DNA from: Chloroflexota bacterium
Lineage (GTDB): Bacteria > Chloroflexota > Dehalococcoidia > JACPQK01
Direction: 5' to 3'
Assembly: GCA_016190535.1 (NCBI GenBank)
Contig: JACPQK010000044.1
Coordinates: forward strand, 1 to 6,439
DNA length: 6,439 nucleotides
Position 1 is the first letter of the stretch. Each line of letters starts with the position of its first letter. Positions 1 through 5,698 of the stretch are shown piece after piece. Under the pieces are notes generated by a model. That model was not told the DNA's origin. It searched no databases and was given only the letters and a program-made list of their open reading frames with translations. The translations under genes and the position numbers were made by a program.

Positions 1-7
1 ACGCTGA

Positions 8-129
8 CCTGAGCCTGGCGAAGGATACTTCGCGCCGCACAGAAAGACAGCAAACGGTGTCTCCATGACCTTTTGAGCCACAGCCCCTCGATGGGGCAAG
101 GATACAGCTTGCCCTGAGCAAGGCGAAGG
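8..129. repeat. Two copies of a 17-bp direct repeat (8-24 and 113-129)
   Basis: CCTGAGCCTGGCGAAGG at 8-24 and CCTGAGCAAGGCGAAGG at 113-129 agree at 15 of 17 positions and lie 105 bp apart. Each is part of a small hairpin: the first leads into GCGAAG-GATA-CTTCGC, and the second overlaps CTTGC-CCTGA-GCAAG. Words of this type (CCTGAGC...CGAAGG and its complement) are familiar dispersed intergenic repeats in many bacterial genomes. A shorter echo, GGAGCGAAGG, is at 291-300. Function is unknown. The copies may be fragments of small non-autonomous repeats rather than binding sites. Confidence 0.55.
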
Positions 130-148
130 GGTGAGGGTGAACCCCAGC

Positions 149-173
149 CTGCGTAAAGGCGCAGTGTTTTGTT
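149..173 (+). terminator. Weak candidate terminator hairpin
   Basis: CTGCG (149-153) can pair with CGCAG (160-164) around a 6-base loop, followed by TGTTTTGTT. The stem is only 5 bp and the T tract is interrupted, so this would be a poor intrinsic terminator. It could end a transcript from a gene to the left of the window, but no such gene is visible. Listed as a possibility only. Confidence 0.2.
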
Positions 174-237
174 GATGACCATAAGGGTGGGGCTACGTTG
201 CACGACAGGAATGCTATATGGCGGTCCCTGAAGGTAC

Positions 238-263
238 TAGCCCTGGCCTTCAGGCCAGGGCTA
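238..263. repeat. Perfect 12-bp-arm palindrome, REP-like
   Basis: TAGCCCTGGCCT (238-249) is exactly complementary to AGGCCAGGGCTA (252-263), with only TC between the arms. A realistic fold is an 11-bp stem with a 4-base loop. No T tract follows on either strand, so it is not a textbook intrinsic terminator. Compact GC-rich palindromes of this kind occur as dispersed intergenic repeats in bacteria. It could stabilise or insulate transcripts, or be a small mobile repeat remnant. Confidence 0.7.
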
Positions 264-345
264 CGGGCCTATGTCATGCCGATTTTGACAGGAGCGAAGG
301 GCCTACGTGTGGTGCCAGTGTACGCTGATTTTTTGTAACGAATCA

Positions 346-375
346 TTAGACGGCCCCCCTAGAATCTGATATTAT
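346..375 (+). promoter_or_regulatory. Candidate sigma70-type promoter for oppA
   Basis: TATTAT at 370-375 is a good -10-like hexamer. TTAGAC at 346-351 sits 18 bp upstream but is a poor -35. Transcription from here would give a leader of roughly 130 nt before the oppA ATG. It is the best candidate in the AT-richer stretch before the gene, but matched by eye only. TTGACA at 285-290 is a perfect -35 word with no acceptable -10 at normal spacing, so I did not choose it. Confidence 0.3.
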
Positions 376-395
376 GCATGTTTGCAAAAGTATGC
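376..395. promoter_or_regulatory. Imperfect dyad just downstream of the candidate -10
   Basis: GCAT (376-379) and ATGC (392-395) flank the 8-bp palindrome TTTGCAAA (381-388), with the outer and inner centres offset by one base. The dyad lies where a repressor would block promoter clearance. Operator function is inference from position and symmetry only; no regulator gene is present nearby. Confidence 0.22.
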
Positions 396-500
396 GAAGT
401 GAAGCACAAAAGGCACTAAGGGCAGGGAGGTGAGAGCACCTGAGAATACAAAGGCGGGTCCTGAGACTACTTGCTGTAGGAATAGACAGCGCTAGAGCAA

Positions 501-506
501 AGGAGG
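501..506 (+). promoter_or_regulatory. Strong Shine-Dalgarno for oppA
   Basis: AGGAGG at 501-506 lies 5 bases before the ATG at 512. It is a full-consensus site at near-ideal spacing, which fixes the oppA start and predicts high translation, as is usual for the binding protein of an ABC importer. Confidence 0.85.
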
Positions 507-511
507 GATAA

Positions 512-2164
512 ATGAAAAAGCTGCATTGGTGGTCCGTAATGCCCGTGCTGGCGCTCATATTCGCTGCGTGCGGGCCCCAGGCCGGGCCGGCGGGAGGAGT
601 GCCCCAGGAGCTCCGGGCTAACCTGGCTGGTGAGCCTCAGACCCTCGACCCCAACCGGGCCTCTTGGGCCGGCGACCTCACGGTGATCTCGCAGGTGTTC
701 GAGGGCCTTCTGGGCTTCAACCAGGACCTTTCTCTCAAAGCTGTAGGCGCTAGAGAGATCCCTTCAGTACGCAACGGCGGTATCTCCGGCAATGGTTTGA
801 TCTTTACCTTCAAGCTGCGCGACGACGTGAGGTGGAGCGATGGCCAGCCAGTAACCGCCCAGGACTACGAGTACAGCATCAAGCGCACCCTCAGCCCAGA
901 GCTGGCCGGCGATTACTCCTTCCTGTTGCTGGACATCAAGGGGGCCCTGGAATACAACGGAGCGACCGGCAAGTCGCCTGCCGAGCTCCAGGCGCTCAGG
1001 GATGCCGTGGGCGTCAAGGCGACAGACAACAGCACCCTTCGCATCGAGCTTGCTCAGCAGAGCTTCAGCTTCCTCCAGCGCATGGCCCTGTGGCCCGCCT
1101 ACCCGGTGCGCCAGGACATAATCGAGAAGAATGGTGACAAGTGGACGGATCCGGCCACCTACATTGGCAACGGCCCTTTCAAGCTCACGGAGTGGGTCCA
1201 CCAGGACCACCTCACCCTGGAGGCGAACCCCAACTACTGGGGCAGCAAGCCCAAGCTCAGCAAGGTCGTCCTCAAGATGATCACCGACGTCAACGCCGAG
1301 CTGGCCGCCTACAAGAACGGGGAGCTGGAGATGAGCCGCGTGCCCCCGGGCACGGAGAAGGCCACCCTGGCCGACCCGGTGCTCAGCAAGGAGATCCTGC
1401 GCTACAATGAGCTGGTCACCTTCGCCTTCCAGTTCAACGTGACCAGGCCCCCCTTCGATAACGTCAAGGTGCGCCAGGCCATCAATACGGCCATAGACCG
1501 CGACACCTTCATTAACCAGGTGCGCGCCGGAGTTGGCAAGCCCGCTCTGAGCTGGATCCCCCCCGGGATGCCTGGCTACGATGCGGAGCTTGGCAAGCAG
1601 TACATCTTCAACCCGGACAAGGCGAAGCAGCTTCTGACCGAGGCCGGCTACCCCGGGGGCCGGGGCCTGCCTCCCATCAAGTTCCAGTTCGCGGACACTG
1701 CGGGCAACCGGGTCATCGCCCAGTTCCTCCAGGGGCAGATGAAGGATAATTTGGGCATCAACGTCGAGCTCGACCCCATGGAGCCCAAGGCCTTCCAGCA
1801 ACTGGTGAACGATGAAAAGCATATGTGGGCCTGGTTCGGCTGGGGCGCGGACTATCCCGATCCCGACAACTGGCTGCCCGATATCTTCGGGACTGGCGCG
1901 AGCATCAACCATACCCTTTACAGCAACCCAGAGTTCGACGAACTCAAGAACAGGGCCCTGGCAGAGCCCGATGCCGCCAAGCGCCTTGACCTGTGGAAGC
2001 AAGCGCAGAAGCTGGTTATTGATGATGCGCCCATTGCCACCATGTTCTATCGAGAGCGGTTCGTGCTGGTCAAGCCCTACCTGAAGGGCCTGAAGACCAC
2101 TAGCATGGACCACCAGATAAGCGGTGACTTGTTCTGGACCGGGGTAGCCATCGAGAAACACTAG
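512..2164 (+). CDS. oppA: Peptide ABC transporter substrate-binding lipoprotein (SBP family 5)
   Basis: The 550-residue product is the extracytoplasmic receptor of an Opp/Dpp importer, delivering peptides to the OppBC permease. Residues 1-19 form a lipoprotein signal (MKK, a hydrophobic core, then lipobox F-A-A-C), with the lipidated cysteine predicted at C20. The mature part opens with the family hallmark EPQTLDP. The family 5 signature region follows around residues 90-125 (FTFKLRDDVRWSDGQPVTA, F98-A115), and a GPFKL..W segment with NPNYWG follows near 220-245. W444 and D447 lie in GWGADY; in E. coli OppA the equivalent GWCADY aspartate binds the peptide's N-terminal amine, so oligopeptide binding is favoured over nickel or sugar. 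Length is normal for OppA. The TAG stop lies inside the terminal repeat of the element at 2161-2316. The substrate is inferred; family 5 members also bind other ligands. Confidence 0.93.
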   Translation: MKKLHWWSVMPVLALIFAACGPQAGPAGGVPQELRANLAGEPQTLDPNRASWAGDLTVISQVFEGLLGFNQDLSLKAVGAREIPSVRNGGISGNGLIFTFKLRDDVRWSDGQPVTAQDYEYSIKRTLSPELAGDYSFLLLDIKGALEYNGATGKSPAELQALRDAVGVKATDNSTLRIELAQQSFSFLQRMALWPAYPVRQDIIEKNGDKWTDPATYIGNGPFKLTEWVHQDHLTLEANPNYWGSKPKLSKVVLKMITDVNAELAAYKNGELEMSRVPPGTEKATLADPVLSKEILRYNELVTFAFQFNVTRPPFDNVKVRQAINTAIDRDTFINQVRAGVGKPALSWIPPGMPGYDAELGKQYIFNPDKAKQLLTEAGYPGGRGLPPIKFQFADTAGNRVIAQFLQGQMKDNLGINVELDPMEPKAFQQLVNDEKHMWAWFGWGADYPDPDNWLPDIFGTGASINHTLYSNPEFDELKNRALAEPDAAKRLDLWKQAQKLVIDDAPIATMFYRERFVLVKPYLKGLKTTSMDHQISGDLFWTGVAIEKH

Positions 2165-2316
2165 TACTTAGTTTCAAGATTACCTGTACTACAAAAGAGT
2201 CCCTCTCCCTTGACGGGAGAGACCAGGTGAGGGTGAAATTGAAGCTACCCCTCACCTTAATCCTCTTCCGCAAGGGGAGAGGAAATGGTACAGGCAACTA
2301 TGCAACTAAGTACTAG
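2161..2316. mobile_element. MITE-like palindromic element at the oppA stop codon
   Basis: CTAGTACTTAGTT (2161-2173) is exactly complementary to AACTAAGTACTAG (2304-2316), giving 13-bp perfect terminal inverted repeats. Complementarity continues inward: CCTGTAC (2183-2189) with GTACAGG (2288-2294), the CCTCTCCC-type arms near 2201-2215 and 2268-2282, and GGTGAGGG (2226-2233) with CCCTCACC (2249-2256) around a 15-base central loop. Nearly the whole 156 bp can fold into one long imperfect hairpin. It has no coding capacity, so it would depend on a transposase elsewhere. The ends read as a TA duplication inside a CTAG target (IS630/Tc1-mariner style) or as a CTAG duplication fitting the YTAR target of IS5 relatives; one copy cannot decide. 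The central CCCTCTCCC/GGTGAGGG words are common in dispersed bacterial repeats. Confidence 0.7.
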
Positions 2317-2333
2317 GCGAGGGCCTGCAACCC

Positions 2334-2376
2334 GTGCAGAGGGCCTGGCCACGAACAAGAGCCGGGCCCTCTGTGC
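2334..2376 (+). promoter_or_regulatory. Strong intercistronic hairpin before oppB
   Basis: Bases 2334-2349 pair with 2361-2376 over 16 consecutive positions (13 Watson-Crick, 3 G-U in RNA), including the uninterrupted core CAGAGGGCC/GGCCCTCTG, around an 11-base loop. The stem ends 25 bases before the oppB ATG. What follows is CGTTTCTGCT, with only three consecutive T, so it is a poor intrinsic terminator. It is better explained as a partial attenuator or 3'-end stabiliser that leaves more oppA than oppBC mRNA, as intercistronic hairpins do after other binding-protein genes. That role is inference; the stem itself is plain in the sequence. Confidence 0.6.
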
Positions 2377-2401
2377 CGTTTCTGCTACTATGTAAATAGC
2401 T

Positions 2402-3319
2402 ATGCTCAAGTACACCATCCGCCGTCTGCTCTGGATGGTCCCCGTTCTCCTGGCCGTCGCCAGCGTGACCTTTGTCCTGATGCACCTGGTCCCCGGCGGC
2501 CCCTGGGACCGGGAGAAGACGCTGCCCCCCCAGGTAGTCGCCAACCTTAACGCTAGATACGGCCTGGACCTGCCCCTTCCCCAGCAGTATCTCCGCTACC
2601 TGGGCAACCTGTTGCGCGGGGACCTGGGCGTCTCCTACATCTACCAGGACCGCAACGTCACCGAGATATTGCGCCAGGGTCTCCCCATCACCGCCACCTT
2701 GGGACTGGTGGCTTTCGGTTGGGCCATCGTCCTGGGTGTTTCCCTGGGCATGGCCGCTGCCCTGCGCCGCAACACGACTATCGACTACGCTAGCGTGTTC
2801 TTCGCTACCGTGTTCGCCAGCACCCCGGGTTTCGTGCTGGGCATAGTCCTTATCATCATCTTCTCCGTGTGGCTTCATCTGCTACCCACCAGCGGCTGGG
2901 GCAGCCTGAAACAGGTGCTCATGCCGGCCCTGGCGCTGGGGGCGCTACCCGCTGCCTTCATCGCCCGGGTCACCCGGGCCAGCGTCCTGGAGGCCCTCCG
3001 ACAGGACTACGTGCGGACAGCCTACGCCAAAGGCCTGATGTCCCGCACCATCTTCTACAAGCACGTCCTGAGAAATGCCCTGATCCCCGTCTTGACCATC
3101 GCCGGCCCGGAGCTGGCCTTTCTGGTCACCGGCTCTTTCATCATCGAACAGGTATTCTCCGTACCAGGCGTAGGCCGGCTATTCGTCCAGGGCGTGTTCG
3201 CCCGGGACTATGGCCTGATCATGGGGAGCATCATATTCTACACCCTGGTCATTGCCTTCCTGAACCTGGTGGTTGACCTTACCTACGCGGTGGTGGACCC
3301 CCGCATCCGGTACCAATAG
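2402..3319 (+). CDS. oppB: Peptide ABC transporter permease, OppB/DppB type
   Basis: This 305-residue inner-membrane protein forms half of the translocation pore. It opens with the classic OppB/DppB N-terminus (YTIRRLLWMVPVLL), giving TM1 at about residues 9-30. A periplasmic stretch with GLDLPLPQQYLRYLGNLLRGDLG follows, in two parts of the usual layout, then five more membrane segments near 100-122, 135-160, 170-190, 232-255 and 272-297. The cytoplasmic EAA loop, which docks on the ATPase, is clear from E197 through QDYVRTAYAKG (Q201-G211) to NALIPV. The C-terminus ends in the usual DPRIRYQ. Length is typical. An in-frame TAA at 2393-2395 rules out an earlier start. No Shine-Dalgarno is visible before the ATG. 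The next gene starts 10 bases after its stop. Confidence 0.95.
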   Translation: MLKYTIRRLLWMVPVLLAVASVTFVLMHLVPGGPWDREKTLPPQVVANLNARYGLDLPLPQQYLRYLGNLLRGDLGVSYIYQDRNVTEILRQGLPITATLGLVAFGWAIVLGVSLGMAAALRRNTTIDYASVFFATVFASTPGFVLGIVLIIIFSVWLHLLPTSGWGSLKQVLMPALALGALPAAFIARVTRASVLEALRQDYVRTAYAKGLMSRTIFYKHVLRNALIPVLTIAGPELAFLVTGSFIIEQVFSVPGVGRLFVQGVFARDYGLIMGSIIFYTLVIAFLNLVVDLTYAVVDPRIRYQ

Positions 3320-3323
3320 GGGG
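3318..3323 (+). promoter_or_regulatory. Purine-rich Shine-Dalgarno deciding the oppC start
   Basis: AGGGGG at 3318-3323 overlaps the oppB stop codon (TAG 3317-3319) and stands 5 bases before the ATG at 3329. An in-frame GTG at 3323 would be inside this site and have no room for one of its own, so ATG 3329 is preferred. The overlap with the oppB stop suggests coupled translation of the two permeases. Confidence 0.6.
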
Positions 3324-3328
3324 TGGGG

Positions 3329-4255
3329 ATGACCTCGCCGTACCGGCCAGCCAATGCGGCCATACCTACCCCGGTGCCGGAGGCCGTTAGGCCTGCCCGG
3401 AGCCTGTGGCGAGATGCCTTTGACCGCTTGCTGCGCAACCGGCTGGCCCTGGCCGGCGGCATTGTCATCCTCATCTTCGCCCTACTGGCCCTATTCGCCC
3501 CCTTCGTGGTCCCTCACAACCCCATAAAGCAGGACCTGTTCGCCATCCAGGAAAGCCCTTCCTGGAGCCACTGGTTGGGCACTGACTTTCTGGGCCGGGA
3601 CGTGCTGGCCCGCCTGATTCATGGCGCTCGCACATCCCTGAGCGTGGGCCTGTTCACTCAGCTCATTGTGCTGGCCATTGGCCTGCCCCTGGGGGCGGCC
3701 GCTGGCTACCTGAGCAGCCGCTGGGACAACGCCCTCATGCGCTTCACCGACGTGATGTACGCCTTCCCCGACCTGCTGCTCATCATCCTGCTGCGGGCGA
3801 TCCTGGGAGGTAGCATCTACATGGTGTTCCTGGCTATTGGCCTGGTAGCCTGGGTAAACATCGCCCGCCTGGTGCGGGGCCAGGTGCTGTCGCTGAAAAC
3901 AGTGGAGTACGTGGCTGCGGCCCGCGTCCTGGGTGGCAGCGGTCCCTACATTCTGATACGCCACATATTGCCCAACGCCCTCGGGCCGGTCATCGTTGCC
4001 ACGACCTTCCTCATCCCCCGGGCCATCTTCGCCGAAGCAGCGCTGAGCTACATTGGCATCGGCGTCAAGCCACCTACCCCAAGCTGGGGCAGCATGATCC
4101 AGGACGGCTTCGGCGTCATCTTTGCGGCACCCCACCTGGTGCTGTTCCCCGCCATCGCCATTGGCATGGTGATGATGGCCTTCACCTTCCTGGGGGACGG
4201 CCTACGAGACGCCCTCGATCCCAGGCTGCGGGGTGCTGGGGGCCGCCTCCGCTAA
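3329..4255 (+). CDS. oppC: Peptide ABC transporter permease, OppC/DppC type
   Basis: The 308-residue product is the second pore subunit. The first 20 or so residues are proline/alanine-rich and cytoplasmic. The OppC N-terminal domain follows: LWRDAFDRLLRNRLA, TM1 (GGIVILIFALLALFAPFVV), then a periplasmic loop with the diagnostic LGTDFLGRDVLAR (G84-T85-D86, G89-R90-D91). The remaining five membrane segments enclose the EAA loop at V192-E193-Y194-V195-A196-A197-A198-R199, with G202 and downstream LPNALGPVIV. The C-terminal DGLRDALDPRLR is the usual family ending. The start is ATG 3329; GTG 3323 would add only two residues. Two stops in tandem (TAA TAG) end it. No ATPase gene follows, because the next gene is convergent. 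Specificity (oligo- versus dipeptide) cannot be told from the permease alone. Confidence 0.95.
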   Translation: MTSPYRPANAAIPTPVPEAVRPARSLWRDAFDRLLRNRLALAGGIVILIFALLALFAPFVVPHNPIKQDLFAIQESPSWSHWLGTDFLGRDVLARLIHGARTSLSVGLFTQLIVLAIGLPLGAAAGYLSSRWDNALMRFTDVMYAFPDLLLIILLRAILGGSIYMVFLAIGLVAWVNIARLVRGQVLSLKTVEYVAAARVLGGSGPYILIRHILPNALGPVIVATTFLIPRAIFAEAALSYIGIGVKPPTPSWGSMIQDGFGVIFAAPHLVLFPAIAIGMVMMAFTFLGDGLRDALDPRLRGAGGRLR

Positions 4256-4300
4256 TAGCTGCCACCCAAGTCTGCCCAAGGTCAGCCTTGCCCCTGTCGG
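4256..4300. other. 45-bp convergent gap between oppC and aspA
   Basis: Two operons meet here tail to tail. The only inverted repeat seen is CAAGG-TCAG-CCTTG (4277-4290), a 5-bp stem with no T tract on either side. It is too weak to call a bidirectional terminator. Termination may be Rho-dependent or lie inside the opposing genes, which would make the two mRNAs overlap at their 3' ends. Confidence 0.5.
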
Positions 4301-5698
4301 CTACGGCTGCTCTTCGGGCAGGCCAGGCTCAGTAAGCCGACGCAGGTCGAAGGCCTCCTCCAGTTGCTCCGATGTAAGCAGCCGCTTCTCCAGCACCAAC
4401 TGCCGGACGGTAATCCCGCGGGCCTGCGCCTCCTGGGCCACCCGCACCGCCCCCTCGTAGCCCAGATAGGGGCTGAGGGCCGTGGCCAGCCCCAGGCTGC
4501 GCTCCGCCAGCCCCCGGCAGCGCTCCAGGTTCGTCGTAATACCGGAGATACAGCGTTCCGTGAACACCTGGACCCCGTTTCGGAGCAAGTCCAGGGAGGA
4601 GAAGAGGTTGTGGGCAATGACCGGGGTCATCACGTTGAGGTCAAGCTGGCCCGCCTGGGTAGCCAGGGAGACTACCAGGTCGTTGCCTACTACCTGGAGG
4701 GCCACCATGTCCATGACCTCGGCCATGACGGGGTTCACCTTGCCCGGCATGATGGAAGAGCCCGGCTGTACCGGAGGCAGGTTGATCTCCCCCAGGCCGG
4801 TACGCGGCCCCGAGCTCAGCAGTCTCAGGTCATTGGCGATGCGGATGAGCTCCAGGGCCAGGAGCTTGAGGGAGGAGGACAGGGCCGCCAGGGCCGCCGT
4901 GCTCTGGGTGACCTCGAAGGGGTCTGAAGGTGGTCGCAGGGGAAGGCCCGTGAGAACGCTCAAACGGGAGGCTACCTCCTCCCGGTACCTGCTCGGTGTA
5001 TTCAGCCCGGTACCCAGGGCAGTGGCCCCCAGGTTTATCTCCTCCAGCTCTGGGGAGGCCTGCTCGATCCGGGAGGACGCCCTGGCTATTGCACTGGCGT
5101 AGGCACCGAACTCCTGGCCCAGGCGCAGGGGCACTGCATCCTGGAGGTGGGTCCGGCCCGACTTCAGCACTTCGTCGAACTCCTCTGCCTTAGCTAATAA
5201 GGCTTGCTCCAGCCCCCGGAGCACCGGCAGCAGGCGGCCTACCAGGAAGAGGCAACCCAGCTTCACCGCCGTGGGGAAGAAATCGTTGCTAGACTGGGAC
5301 ATATTCACGTGGTCGTTGGGATGGACCAGGCGGTAGTTGCCCCGGCGCCCGCCCAACAGCTCGATGGCCCGGTTGGCGATAACCTCGTTGGTGTTCATAT
5401 TGTGAGACGTGCCTGCCCCGGCCTGGAAGGGGTCCACCATGAAGTGCTCCTGCCACTGGCCGGCGGCCACCTCGGCGGCGGCCTGGACGATGGCCCTGCC
5501 CAGGCGGGGTTCCAGTTGCCCCAGGGCCATATTCGCCTCGGTGGCCGCCTGTTTGACGAGCGCTGAAGCCCGCACCAGCGCGGGATGGGGGCGGCCCCCG
5601 CTTATGGCGAAGTTCTCTCTCGCCCGGAGGGTCTGCACCCCGTAGAGGGCCTCGTCAGGCACCTCCCTCTCTCCCAAGGCGTCTTTTTCCTTCCTCAT
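4301..5698 (-). CDS. aspA: Aspartate ammonia-lyase (aspartase)
   Basis: The predicted cytosolic enzyme (465 residues) belongs to the aspartase/fumarase superfamily and would convert L-aspartate to fumarate plus ammonia as a homotetramer. The N-terminus EREVPDEALYGVQTLRARENF is aspartase-like. Active-site segments appear in order: GAGTSHNMNTNEV (T97), SQSSND (S136-S137-N138), GRTHLQDA (T183-H184), LGATALGTGLNTP, and the flexible catalytic loop GSSIMPGKVNP (G313-P323; predicted base S314, with K320 and N322). These match Bacillus AspB T101, S140-T141-N142, T187-H188, S318, K324 and N326 with a constant offset of four. A fumarase-C-type C-terminal domain closes the protein (GYEGAVRVAQEA...LLTSEQLEEAF). 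The ATG at 5698 is chosen over a 26-residue upstream extension because it starts the homology and overlaps the MFS stop as ATGA. Fumarase is the main alternative. Confidence 0.88.
   Translation of the reverse strand: MRKEKDALGEREVPDEALYGVQTLRARENFAISGGRPHPALVRASALVKQAATEANMALGQLEPRLGRAIVQAAAEVAAGQWQEHFMVDPFQAGAGTSHNMNTNEVIANRAIELLGGRRGNYRLVHPNDHVNMSQSSNDFFPTAVKLGCLFLVGRLLPVLRGLEQALLAKAEEFDEVLKSGRTHLQDAVPLRLGQEFGAYASAIARASSRIEQASPELEEINLGATALGTGLNTPSRYREEVASRLSVLTGLPLRPPSDPFEVTQSTAALAALSSSLKLLALELIRIANDLRLLSSGPRTGLGEINLPPVQPGSSIMPGKVNPVMAEVMDMVALQVVGNDLVVSLATQAGQLDLNVMTPVIAHNLFSSLDLLRNGVQVFTERCISGITTNLERCRGLAERSLGLATALSPYLGYEGAVRVAQEAQARGITVRQLVLEKRLLTSEQLEEAFDLRRLTEPGLPEEQP

Larger units (their letters stand above)
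1..511. other. Intergenic region upstream of oppA, no supported gene
   Basis: No open frame here looks like a real protein; the only sizeable one, on the minus strand at 346-558, overlaps the oppA start and has no recognisable family features. The region is less GC-rich near its right end and is dense in short inverted repeats: GCGAAG-GATA-CTTCGC at 18-33, GCCCC-TCGAT-GGGGC around 83-97, CTTGC-CCTGA-GCAAG at 108-122, a strong palindrome at 238-263, and AGGTG-AGAG-CACCT at 428-441 in the presumed oppA leader. I compared the leader by eye with common riboswitch signatures (T-box, TPP, SAM, glycine, guanidine) and saw no match. It reads as a repeat-rich spacer with the oppA promoter and leader in its last 150 bases. 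Confidence 0.6.

Noticed and set aside
285..290. TTGACA as an oppA promoter -35
   Set aside because: No -10-like hexamer at 15-19 bp downstream (the sequence there is GC/GT-rich).
421..500. Riboswitch or T-box in the oppA leader
   Set aside because: A small AGGTG/CACCT hairpin and two CCTGAG words are present, but the conserved cores of the riboswitch classes I could compare by eye are absent.
346..558. Minus-strand 70-codon open frame overlapping the oppA start
   Set aside because: Low-complexity Ser/Leu/Cys-rich translation, no family features, and it runs over the oppA SD and signal peptide.
764..2161. Long minus-strand open frame (465 codons) antisense to oppA
   Set aside because: It mirrors the GC-rich codon pattern of oppA, has no recognisable domain and lies fully within a gene with clear family homology.
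4277..4290. CAAGG-TCAG-CCTTG hairpin as a bidirectional terminator
   Set aside because: Five-bp stem and no T tract on either strand.
4482..5102. Plus-strand open frames across the aspartase gene
   Set aside because: Shadows of the minus-strand gene, with no coherent protein features.
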